Assembly (NCBI RefSeq): GCF_029633865.1
Contig: NC_079219.1
Coordinates: 59,040,002 to 59,104,001 of the forward strand
Direction of reading: 5' to 3'
DNA length: 64,000 nucleotides
Source of the DNA: Lampris incognitus
Lineage: Eukaryota; Chordata; Actinopteri; Lampriformes; Lampridae
Shown here: in pieces, positions 50,001-59,003 of the stretch
Numbering within the stretch: the stretch's first letter is position 1
How the letters are laid out: each line of letters opens with the position of its first letter
Made by a program: the position numbers and the translations under genes
The notes under the pieces: generated by a model
What the model saw: only the letters and a program-made list of their open reading frames with translations
Databases searched by the model: none
What the model was told of the DNA's origin: nothing

Positions 50001-53000
50001 CCTGATTTTATTATTTATTTTGTCATTTTCTGCCTTTATCTGACAGTGATAGTCAAGAGAAAGACAGTAAAGGCAGGGGACAGAGAGGGGATGACATGCA
50101 GCAAAGGGCCCAGGCCGCATCCGAACCCAGGCCGCTGCAGTAAGGACTCAGCCTTATGTGGTATGCGCTTTACCAGGTGAGCCACCAGGGCGCCCCCTAG
50201 GCCCGTATTTTTTCTTTTTTCTTTTGCATTTTCCCCCCTTTTTCTCCCCAATCATACTTGGCCAATTACCCCACTCTTCCAAGCCGTCCCGGTCTCTGCT
50301 CCACCCCCTCTGCTGATCCGGGGAGGGCTGCAGACTACCACATGCCTCCTCCCATACATGTGGAGTCGCCAGCCACTTCTTTTCACCTGACAGTGAGGAG
50401 TTTCCCCAGGGGGACGTAGCATGTGGGAGGATCACGCTATTCCCCCCAGTTCCCCCCCCCCCCTGAACAGGCACCCCGACCGACCAGAGGTGGTGCTAGT
50501 GCAGCGACCAGGACACATACCCAAATCCGGATTCCCACCTGCAGACACGGCCAATTGTGTCTGCAGGGACGCCCGACCAAGCTGGAGGTAACATGGGTAA
50601 CACCGGCAATCCCCGTGTTGGTAGGCAATGGAATAGACCGCCAACGCCACCCGCATTCCCCCTCTGTTAGAGGAAACTTAAAACAGTCACCTGAGGGTCT
50701 GACTACGCCTGACCGCCTCTTGCAGCTCAAACAGACGCTCCTTATACTGGTTCTTCTCCATCACCACACGGGCCATTTCAGAGCGAGAGAAGCGGCGCAT
50801 GGATGTGGGCAGAGAGTCCTGAAAGAAAAGACGTGGATTAGGAAACGATATGATCTCACATCACTAACAATAACTGACACCCTATAGCTGCAGAATTCTC
50901 ATACAGTAGCTCTAGTATGCTGTGCTTCACAATTGTAATTAGCAACAACAAAAAAGTCCTCTTACATCAGGGTCTTCAGACTTGCATGCTTCTAGTTCTT
51001 TCCGAAGCCTGTGAAACAAAGTACAAGTTGTATTATGCAATAACAAGCACATTTTTTTGTCTAAAATGAAAATTATAGTGCACAATATTAAAAGGAGCTG
51101 TGTGTAAGATTTTCCCTCCTTCCCTAAAGCACAAGCTAGTAAATATCTGTCAGGGTCTGTGAGTGACAGTGATTAAAACAAGACTACGACTAAAAATCCA
51201 CTCATTGGGCGGCAGGTGGGGAGACACCCTGGACAGGCCGCCAGGTCATCACAGGGCCCATCCACACACACACACCCACGGACAATTGTACGGCTGATTC
51301 ACCTGACCTACATGTCTTCGGACTGTGGCAGGAAACTGGAGCACCCGGAGGAAACCCGCACAGACACGGGGAGAACATGCAAACTCCACACAGAGGACGA
51401 CCCGGGACGACCCCCAAAGTTGGACTACCCCGGGACTCGAACCCAGGACCTTCTTGCTGTGAGGCGACCGTGTTAACCACTGCGCCACCGTGCCGCACGA
51501 CTAAAAATAAGGCTGATAATTTAGTTCTAAAGTTTTCAACAGGTACTTTCAGCATGGAGGGTGAATTCTGTAAGAAACCCTGACACCACTATTTTTATGA
51601 TGCTTTGAGCCACAACGTGGAATTACAACTATGCATTGTGGTGTCCTCTGCAACGCCAGCTATGCAACATGACACATACATATTTATTTCATGGACTTTA
51701 GGGGATAATCTGTGTCACCGAGCAAATGAAATCTAGGGGGTTCAAAGTCGCTGTTGCACTTGAGACCTGTCTCACTGAGCACCCTTGGGTAATCTGTGGT
51801 AGACCTGGGCCATCTGGCCACATCGATAGCCACTTTATCAGGTACACCAATCTAGGTGGGGGTTGAATCCCTGTTTACCTTCACAACAGCCTGACTTCTT
51901 CGAAGCATGAGTTCAACTAAATGCAAGAGACGTTTCGTAGGGATTTTGGCCGGTGCCGACTCGATAGCATCAAACCCTGCCTGCAGATTTGTTGTCCTGT
52001 TCTATTGGATTAGGATCTGAGGACTGTGCAGGCCTTTGGAGTCCACTTAAGTCACTGTCAAGTTCGGGAAACCAGCTTTGCAGTGATGCTTGCCTATGAC
52101 ATGGCACATTATCCTGCTGGAAGCAGCCACCGGAAAAAGGGAAGATTGTGGCCATAAAGGGAGGCACACGGTCGGTAACGATGCTCAGGTACGCTGTGGT
52201 ATTCACCTTGTTTTAAACAACCTAATGTGTGCCAAGAAAACATGCCGCGCAACGTCACAACACTTCCATCACCTAGACATTGATACAGGGCAGGATGGAG
52301 TCAGGCTGTTGGCGCCAAACTCTGATCCTACCATCTGCATATCGCAGCAAAAATAGACTTTCGGGGCGTCCGGGTAGCATAGCGGTCTATTCTGTTGCCT
52401 ACCAACATGGGGATTGCTGGTTTTGAATCCCCGTGTTACCTCCGGCTTGGTCGGGCGTCCCTGCAGACACAATTGGCCGTGTCTGTGGGTGGGAAGCCAC
52501 ATGTGGGTATGTGTCCTGGTCACTGTACTAGCGCCTCCTCTGGTCGGTCAGGGCGCCTGTTCAGGGGGGAGGGGGAACTGGGGGGAATAGCGTGATCCTC
52601 CCACCCGCTACGTCCCCCCGGTGAAACTCCTCACTGTCAGGTGAAAATAAGCAGCTGGAGACTCCACGGGTATGGGAGGAGGCATGTGGTAGTCTGCAGC
52701 CCTCCCCGGATCAGCAGAGGGGGTGGAGCAGAGACCGGGGTGGCTCAGAAGAGTGGGGTAATTGGCCAAGTACAATTGGGGAGAAAAAAAAGGGGGGAAA
52801 CCAAAAAAAGAAAAGAAAAAGATTTTTGTCAGATCAGGTGACGTTGCTCCATCTTCAGTTGTCCAGTTCTGGTGATCCCTTGACCCCAGTAGCCTCGTCT
52901 TCCTCAAACACATCTTCATCTCAAACCCATCTAGTAAGAACTTGTAACAGGTTAGCACCGATTGACTGGAGAGACCTTTCCTAGGAAAAGAGTTGTTGAT

Positions 53001-56000
53001 AATATGCTCTCACTGCTAATGGTAGAAACGGGATCAAAGTTGTGTCACACAGAGTTTCAGTTATGACAGTTTCCCACTCAGAGACACTTGATAACTTCAA
53101 GCCCAGATTTCTATATTAAATACAGGAGCCGGACTGGCTGAGGGATTTTGCTATTGTTTGACGCCTCATCACCCAAAGACCTAGCAGACACTTGCAGTCC
53201 TCGGTGATGAGTTGGGTATCTAAAGAAGTAAAGAAGTCCGGCGGCGCGAATTCATGTTCGCAGCGGCCTCACCCAGTCCCGTCGATGCAGTGTCTTTGTC
53301 CACGTCTAAGTTTTTGTCTTCGTTTGTTGGCTGGGAGAGCTGGCGCTGGATTGGCTGCGAGAGCTTGGGCTGCTGTGCTGTGGGCCCAGGGACTGCGGCC
53401 TTGCCCGGTAACACCGAGGGCGGTCTGACAGGACGCAGAAGCGGGGCAGGCTAAGCTAACTGCTAGCCCATGCAGACCAGCAGTTCCGATAACACCGCGG
53501 GCGGTCTGGCGATGGCCTCGCCTGGGGTTGACCGTGGTGTTTTTGATGTCGTTGTGAGGAGTGGGGGGAGGTGTGTCGAGGGTGTTTGACTGGGAGAGCT
53601 GCTGCTGGATCGGCTGGGAGGGCCTGGTCTACTCTGCTGTGGGCCCGGGGACCACGGCCCCTGCCTGGAGCTGCACCCAAGAAGGAAACGCCGAGGGCGG
53701 TCTGACAGAGTAGGCTAACTGCTAGCCCATGCAGACCGGCGGTTCCAACAGTCATCCTGGCTGGCTTTCGTTCCCTTGGACAGTGATTTTTTTTTTGTGT
53801 TGTTGTTTAGTTTGGATGTATGTGTTCGTTTGAATATGTGTGTTCTTGTAGTTCTTGGATGTGTTTTTGTCTCGGTGTTGCACTGCTGTGGGCTGGGGGA
53901 AACGACAAATAAAGTGCTCCTGATTCCTGACCTGCTACCTTTTTAATTAGAATTTCCTTGTCATTCACATTGCTGAATGACAGAGGTCAGCATAGCCTTC
54001 TTTTAAGACGGAGTAAAACTCTCAGCCCAGCGTCTGTACCTCTTGGCTTCTTCCTCCATCTCTTTCGTCCTGCACTCCAGTCGGGTGAGAGTTTGCTGCA
54101 GAGAGGTCACTTCTAGCTGAAGAGCTGAACGGTCATTGGTCAACTCTTCAACCCTACAAATCAGTGCCTTTCGAGCCGCATCTATTAATTCACTAGGAGG
54201 GATAAAGAGAAAGAGAAACCATGTCAGGTTGCGACCAGAGGGACGTGTCAGAGTGAATAAATTGAACAAGTGAGTATGTATGGTTTCCCTCCTCTGAGCT
54301 GCTGCCTGCTGAGGTGTTAAACCAGCATGCAGAAGATCCCTCATATGCTCAGATAGTCATATTTAGCATGTTAAAACAAGGTCGGAAAGACTAAATGTGT
54401 GACTCACTGGGTGTGTTTCAGTTCCTCATACTGAGAAAGAATCTCATCAAACTGGTCGGTGCTGCCTGTACAGAGATATTAAAAAGCCGTGGATGCAAAA
54501 CTTTACAACAAACGCACATGCACAAGGTCTAAGAGCAATGTCAACACAACCAACATGAAACTGCTCCACACCCAAAACTTTGAATAACTTGTCTCTTATT
54601 CAAAGTTATGGAATCGTGTTTGTACACAGGTCTATAATTCAGTAATACCAGTAGTTCAACTTTTGGACTCGTGGCCCCAAAACGCACACTGAAACCTTCG
54701 ATGTGCTCTCTGTCCTGGCCATTTTACTTTATTTCTGCTGAAGAAACAATGCTTATGGCTGCAGATTATCTATATAATTTGTCTGACAGGACGCGTAATC
54801 AGGGCAGGCTAGGCTAACTGCTAGCCCATACAGACTGGCGGTCCCGACAGTTATCCTGGCTGGCGTTCCTTCCCTAGTGCAGTTTTTTTTTTTTTGGTTT
54901 GGATATATGTGTTAGTTTGAATATGTGTGTTCTTGTAGTTTCTGAGTGTGTTTTTGTCTGTTTGTTGCACCGCTGTGGGCTGGGGGAAAACGACATTTCG
55001 TTTCACTTCATGTACGCAAGTACGTGACGTGAAACAACGAATGAAGTGTTCCTGATTCCTGATAATTTCATAAGAAAAATGCACCATTGCAAAAAATTAA
55101 CCCTCAATATATCCACAAAGTACTGCATTTTTTCCATTTGATATATGCAACCCCGCACCTCCACAAAACCCTCTTGTAGATCCCTTGGGGCCCCGTCAGA
55201 GAAACAGGCTGCGGAGCTGCAGGGAAAGCGAGGTAAGAAATGTGTTTGCACTCTATTCATGTACCTCTGACACTGGCCCCTTGGTCCACGCTCTCCACAT
55301 AATCCCGGCTCAGCTCCGATAGTTCTGAGAACAAGGAGTCAGTGTTGCGCAGCTCCCACTCCATACCATCATCTTCCTCTTCCTCCTCTTCATCTTTCTG
55401 CTGCATCTCTCCTCCTCGCTCCTCTTCTTCCTTCACTCCTTCCTTCTCCACCATCTCGCTCATTTCCTCCTTCAAACTGGTGTTGGGCTCATCTTTTGAC
55501 GGTTTTTTGGGGCTGGTTCTAACTGGTGTGCTGGTGATGGTGGCAATGCATAAAATATATATGTCAATTAAGTTTTCATGAAAATGAAAGTATTAAAAGT
55601 GAATGGACAAAAAAAAAGCTGCCTTCCATCCATCCATTATCCAAGCCGCTTATCGCAATTAGGGTCGCGGAATGCTGGATCCTATCCCAGCAGTCACTGG
55701 GCAGCTGGCGGGGAGACCCTGGACAGGCCGCCAGGCGGTCACAGGGCCAACACACCCACACCTCGGGACAATTTAGTACGGCCAATTCACCTGACCTACA
55801 TGTCTTTGGACTGTGCGAGGAAACCGGAGCACCCGGAGGAAACCCACGCAGACACAGGGAGACCATGCAAACTCCACACAGAGGACGACCCGGGACGACC
55901 CCCAAGGTTGGACGACCCCGGGGTTCGAAACCAGGACCTTCTTGCTGCGAGGCGACCGTGTTAACCACTGTGCCACCGTGCTGCTCCTTTATGCTCCTTT

Positions 56001-58943
56001 ATTAATCCCCTTGGGTTGCAAAAAAGGCAGCCTTAAATTTTCAAAAGTAATTTTAAAATCAAAGGCAGCTTGGACAAAATTTATCAAGTGTCAGACTAAA
56101 AAAAAGGGAATAGTTTGCCATGTTTACAGATTGCTACCTGTTATCCAGAAGGCCATGAAATTGTGCCAGCTCAGGGGTGGAGTTTATGATGTCGGTAATA
56201 AAGGACGGATCTTCGGCACACTTTACTAAAATGTCTATTCTCCCTTCCTCCTTGGCTACTGGATCATCCAAAATGGAGGGATCAGAGAGGGAATCTGGTC
56301 TTGGAACAATCTGATGAGAGTCCGGACAAAAAAAATAAAATTAACCAAATATTAATCCAGCATGATGTGAATATTATAAACCAGCTTACCTTGTCATTAT
56401 CACTGGGTTCCGCCAAGACTTGGATGGGTGGAAATTCTGAACTCTTGGGACGCGTCTGGTTCCTAAACACCACAGGAAGTGCAACATGATAAAGAGGGAC
56501 CAACCAAATCCTTGTGCTGAATAAACAGAATTTATGTCTAACCTTCCATTTCTTCTGCTCATAATATTCTTAACATTATGGCATAATAGTCTGGTGCTCC
56601 TGGGACATAAAAATACTTTTGTAAAACATTTACCAAATCGTAAACTGCAGAAAAACAAAATCTCCATAGCCAAAAAGTAGAGTTGTCTATTTGAGATATA
56701 GAGGTCTTTTCAAGGGGCTAGCTCACTAGCAGGCATGCTTGAGAAGCTAATCCTCTTCATACATCTGGAAGATACCTCTGGAACCAGCTTTTAAGTGTTC
56801 TGCATGCAGACTAATGTTCTGCATGCAGACAAGTGTTCTGCATGTATGCAGACGATCTGTTTCGGTGTTGTGCATGAAAAAAAAAAAATCATCATTTGAA
56901 AAAGGACAGGAGGTGATATATAACCTTAATGGCGACTCTCTTTCAGGATCTTTTTTCTTTTCCAACAGTTCCCGTGTCAACTAAAAAGAGAAGATGGGAG
57001 TAATTTATAAGAAGTAGACCGTGAAGGAGAACAAATACATATTTCATAAAACAGGGTGAAGTTTGAAAGCAAGGGCAGTAAACTGATACAACAATATACA
57101 AAATTTTGAACAAATTTTCTAAAACTTTTAGAATGAACGGTGCCTTCAGACCTTGTTGTGGGTGTGCCTGAGTGCGCTCAGTTCTCTGCCCAGACTTGTC
57201 CTCTGCTCCTCCAAGGCCACCACTGCAGTTAAGACATCAAATGAAGAAATATTAGTTCACACCTTCTTTAGAGAGAAGAGCGTCAACAACCTTAGCTGGT
57301 GATAAATGTGATGTTAATTAGCACGCTATGTTACGCTAAAGGAGACTTTCCGCTTCTGGTGTTGGAAGATGTCGGCGCGAAGTCACATCTTTGTCCACGT
57401 CTAAGTTTTGTCTTCGTTTGATGGCTGGGAGAGCTGGTGCTGGATTGGCTGGGAGAGTGGGGCCAGCTAAGCTAACTGCTAGCCCATGCAGACCGGCAGT
57501 TCCGATAACACCGAGGGCGGTCTGGCGGCGGCCTCACCTGGCGTTGACTGTGGTGTTTTTGGTGTCGTCGTGAGGAGTGCGGGGAGGTGTGTCGAGGGTG
57601 TCTGGGATTGGCTGGGAGAGCCTGGTCTGCTTCGTCCGGTGGGCCCGGGGACCACAGCCCCTACCTGGAGCTGCGCCCGAGGAGGAAACGCTGAGGGCGG
57701 TCTGACAGGATGCGGAAGCGGGGCGGGCTAAGCTAACTGCTAGCCCATGCAGACCAGCGGTTCCAACAGTCATCCTGGCTGGTGTTCGTTCCCTTGGACA
57801 GTGATTTCTTTTGTTTGGATATATGTGTTAGTTTGGATATGTGTGTTAGTTTGGATATGTGTTCTTGTAGTTTTTGGATGTGTTTTTGTCTTTGTGTAGT
57901 ACTGCTGTGGGCTGGGGGAAACGCATTTTGTTTCGTTTCATTTCATGCACTTGCGTACATGAAATGAAACAACAAAGTGTTACTTCCTGATGTTGACTCT
58001 TTAGATCCAACACCTTTAGCAGACTAGCCAAGACGGTTCCTCACAACAGCAAAGCACAACATGCAGGAGAAAGATGATCCAAACATGAACAGAAGGAGAT
58101 AAAATGGTGAAAGAAAAGACAAGTGCAACAGGAAGTATATAATATATAATCTGTGCCATTCCAGTTCAAATACTCACACTGATCCGCTTGCTCTCTAGCC
58201 TTCTTCTCCAGCTCTTTTTCACGTCGCTCTCTCTCTTTCTCTCTTGCCTTCATGGTCCTCCTTTCCTGTTCAATTTGGTCATCAAGTTCTAGATACCTCT
58301 GAAGAAAATTATTTGAGTGTTAAATTCAACTTAACCACCTATCGTCAAGCGTGCAGATTGGGGGGGGGGGGGAACTAAGCTTGACTCACACTACTTCACA
58401 TCCCATAAACATGCTGAACATTTTTTCCCACCTCTTGATTTTCTCTCCTCAGCACTTTCTCTGCTTGGTATCTCTCCAGCAGCTCCTGATTCTCTCCTCT
58501 CTCCTTCTCCGCCTCCTCCTCCCTCTCCCTGAGCTGGGCTCTACAGCTGGCCAGTCCCTCCAGCACCCACACAAGTATGGGGACCAGGGATTCTACCACA
58601 CCTGCACCATGGGTCTCAACCACCGTCTGGAAGAGGGCAAAGCGGAGGGTTGGTTATGACCCACGTAGTACGAGTCAAAGGCAACAGCAGCACAGATCCA
58701 CATGTCCTAAGAATCGCTATAGGAAAGAATGAAATGGCATTGCAGCAGCACCTGACTAAATCGTTATGCCTGAGATGAATTTGAATAGAAGATAGAGAGG
58801 GGAAAATAAATGAGGGTTGGTTTTTTTCCATTTAGTTTAGTTACCTGCAACTCCGAATACAGCTTTCCAGCCTCCTCACTCACAATGTCGGGGTCCAACT
58901 CCAGTTCACCTGCCCCACACAGGATGCTTTCCCCACAGTCCAT
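40770..58943 (-). CDS. JIP3/JIP4-family scaffold protein (mapk8ip3/spag9-like), compact form
   Basis: Family members join kinesin-1 and dynein to cargo and bind MAP-kinase components in the cytoplasm. Coding exons (high to low): 58943-58845, 58626-58432, 58298-58178, 57222-57152, 56980-56925, 56599-56543, 56462-56390, 56310-56138, 55530-55265, 54465-54408, 54192-54040, 51008-50966, 50818-50691, 49895-49842, 48905-48780, 48662-48530, 44191-44105, 44005-43958, 43818-43677, 43021-42979, 42860-42780, 42291-42224, 42137-41989, 41868-41697, 41531-41418, 41311-41225, 41099-41010, 40888-40770. Total 3006 nt, 1001 aa, all phases consistent. Domains: RH1 with coiled coil (about 18-140; [16 protein letters not shown]); acidic stretch near 335-350; [19 protein letters not shown]2 (about 458-497; [20 protein letters not shown]); C-terminal propeller-like region ([71 protein letters not shown]). 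JIP3/4 proteins are usually about 1300 aa; the linker before the propeller is strongly shortened. Which paralogue it is remains open. Confidence 0.85.
42407..42748 (-). mobile_element. SINE S2, copy 3, internally deleted
   Basis: Antisense copy with the 3' end at 42407 and tRNA-like head ending at 42748. About 100 bp of the body (the CACATGTATGGGAG to CACGCTATTCC part) is missing, the deletion point being replaced by poly-C. Lies in a JIP-like gene intron. Confidence 0.85.
43121..43568 (-). mobile_element. SINE S2, copy 4
   Basis: Full-length antisense copy between JIP-like exons 19 and 20, filling most of that short intron. Head: GGGGATTCGAACC on the plus strand; poly-G/T start at 43121. 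Confidence 0.88.
44316..45000 (-). mobile_element. LINE fragment, reverse-transcriptase C-terminal part
   Basis: Minus-strand frames read as the end of a non-LTR retrotransposon [57 protein letters not shown] and [18 protein letters not shown]. After a frameshift near 44576 come [20 protein letters not shown] and [16 protein letters not shown]. This is a common fish LINE type (RTE/Rex3-like or L2-like; clade not certain). It is antisense-neutral in the 4.3-kb intron of the JIP-like gene. Confidence 0.8.
45112..45462 (-). mobile_element. SINE S1 variant with a second 3' end (S1b)
   Basis: Shares the S1 tRNA-like head (minus strand GGTTCGAACCCAGGACC region) and central body (GGAAACCGGAGCACCCGGAG on plus). 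It ends instead in a different 3' module with TTTATTTGACGTTGCATTC and GGGCAGCTGCAGCGCCCGG. Two 3' modules on one head and body is the pattern of SINEs that swapped LINE partners. Confidence 0.75.
46067..46230. repeat. (AT)n / (GATA)n microsatellites flanking the ribozyme motif
   Basis: (AT)n at about 46067-46090, then the hammerhead motif and CTTTTTTCCTGTATCCGTG, then (AT)n and (GATA)n to about 46230. The symmetrical AT runs suggest a small mobile module ending in AT repeats. Confidence 0.85.
46093..46134 (+). ncRNA. Hammerhead ribozyme motif (type I)
   Basis: All core elements are present and correctly ordered. Stem I 5' strand GCAG (46093-46096); CTGATGA (46097-46103); stem II GTGCG/CGCAC with loop AGA (46104-46116); GAAA (46117-46120); stem III ACA/TGT with a GGCC loop (46120-46129); cleavage-site A at 46130 in a GTA triplet; stem I 3' strand CTGC (46131-46134). 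The catalytic residues match the CUGAUGA...GAAA...NUH consensus exactly. Such motifs occur in Penelope-like elements and other animal retroelements. Host: the 4.3-kb intron of the JIP-like gene, on the opposite strand. Predicted, not shown, to cleave. Confidence 0.75.
46329..46795 (+). mobile_element. SINE S2, copy 5
   Basis: Full-length sense copy with B-box GGTTCGAATCCCCG and an (AAAAC)n tail at 46768-46792. Confidence 0.9.
46975..47014. repeat. (TTGA)n tetranucleotide run
   Basis: About ten TTGA/GATT units, probably the tail of a decayed LINE insertion. Confidence 0.8.
47262..48010 (-). mobile_element. SINE S1b copy split by an S2 insertion
   Basis: The 3' module (CCACTTTATTTGACATTGT; GGGGCAGCTGCAGTGCCCGG) lies at 47262-47381. 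The body and tRNA-like head (ATGTATGTCTTTTTGAAGG to GGTTCGAACCCAGG) resume at about 47836-48010. Between them is the complete S2 copy 6. Removing it restores the continuous order seen in the copy at 45112. Confidence 0.85.
47382..47834 (-). mobile_element. SINE S2, copy 6, nested in S1b
   Basis: Full antisense S2 from a T-rich tail (47388-47430) to head GGATTCGAACC...GCCC at 47834. Its insertion into an S1b copy shows S2 was active after S1b. Confidence 0.9.
48015..48278. mobile_element. MITE-like element with about 35-bp TIRs
   Basis: The left end AACCCCGGTTCTCTGAAACA and right end TGTTTCAGAGAACCGGGGTT are near-identical inverted repeats, extended by GAGGTATCTCAC / GTGACACACCTC. 264 bp, no ORF. 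No clear target duplication. In the large intron of the JIP-like gene. Confidence 0.65.
48984..49411 (+). mobile_element. SINE S2, copy 7
   Basis: Sense copy; the tRNA-like head has a small deletion after the B box (TTCGAATCCCATTGCC). The tail is interrupted by CCTCCCCCCC. Confidence 0.88.
50043..50197 (-). mobile_element. Third tRNA-derived SINE family (S3)
   Basis: On the minus strand: GGGGCGCCCTGGTGGCTCAC (A box GTGGCTCACCTGG) and B-box GGGTTCGGATGCGG. The 3' body follows (CCCTTTGCTGCATGTCATCC, CCTGCCTTTACTGTC). It abuts S2 copy 8. Confidence 0.75.
50215..50659 (-). mobile_element. SINE S2, copy 8
   Basis: Full antisense copy. The B-box region is degraded (GGTAACACCGGCAATCC in place of the intact box), so this copy's internal promoter is probably weak. 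In a JIP-like gene intron close to exon 13. Confidence 0.85.
51208..51501 (-). mobile_element. SINE S1 copy
   Basis: Antisense S1 lacking only the terminal GGATGG repeats. Contains GACACCCTGGACAGGC, ACATGTCTTCGGACTGTGG and head GGACTCGAACCCAGG...GCGCCACCGTGCCGC. Confidence 0.85.
51845..52215 (-). mobile_element. Tc1-like transposase fragment
   Basis: On the minus strand a frame at 52206-51970 reads [29 protein letters not shown] and SSDPNPIEQ. These are the second catalytic Asp and the Glu regions of a Tc1 transposase, but with a damaged third motif. No terminal repeats remain. Distinct from the copy at 23812. Confidence 0.8.
52364..52822 (+). mobile_element. SINE S2, copy 9
   Basis: Full sense copy; the B box reads TGGTTTTGAATCCCCG, one base longer than in other copies. 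A/G-rich tail to 52822. Confidence 0.88.
53240..53935 (+). repeat. Dispersed repeat R1, long copy
   Basis: 5' part with TTTGTCCACGTCTAAG and GGCTGGGAGAGCTGG. The middle has repeated GAGGGCGGTCTGAC and GCTAACTGCTAGCCCATGCAGACC blocks. The 3' part has GTGTGTTCTTGTAGTTCTTGG, GGCTGGGGGAAACGACAAATAAAGTG. The stem-loop found in other copies is deleted here. Open frames across it are GC-driven. Confidence 0.7.
54782..55063 (+). repeat. Dispersed repeat R1, 3' copy
   Basis: From CTGACAGGACGCG through CTAACTGCTAGCCCATACAGAC to an intact 3' hairpin (GTTTCACTTCATGTACGCAAGTACGTGACGTGAAAC) and a short end GAATGAAGTGTTCCTGAT, where the AATAAA is altered. Confidence 0.7.
55621..55984 (-). mobile_element. 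SINE S1, full copy
   Basis: From CCATCCATCCATTATCC (the inverted GGATGG tail) and CGCTTATCGC, through TGGACAGGCCGCCAGG and ACATGTCTTTGGACTGTG, to head GGTTCGAAACCAGG and GTGCCACCGTGCTGC. Confidence 0.88.
57364..57993 (+). repeat. Dispersed repeat R1, most complete copy
   Basis: About 630 bp, starting near AAGATGTCGGCGCGAAG and ending AACAAAGTGTTACTTCCTGAT. Contains two GAGGGCGGTCTG blocks, two CTAAGCTAACTGCTAGCCCATGCAGACC blocks, and a 3' inverted repeat (TTTCATTTCATGCAC...GTACATGAAATGAAA). Retroposon-like; no reverse transcriptase. Confidence 0.7.
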
Positions 58944-59003
58944 GCCCAGGTTATATCTGCCTGCTGTAATAGCCGTAAAACCTCTTTCCCGACTCGGCCC
59001 CAA

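Noticed and set aside
55342-55581. Ser-rich plus-strand frame
   Set aside because: It is the antisense shadow of the acidic Glu-rich exon 9 of the JIP-like gene.
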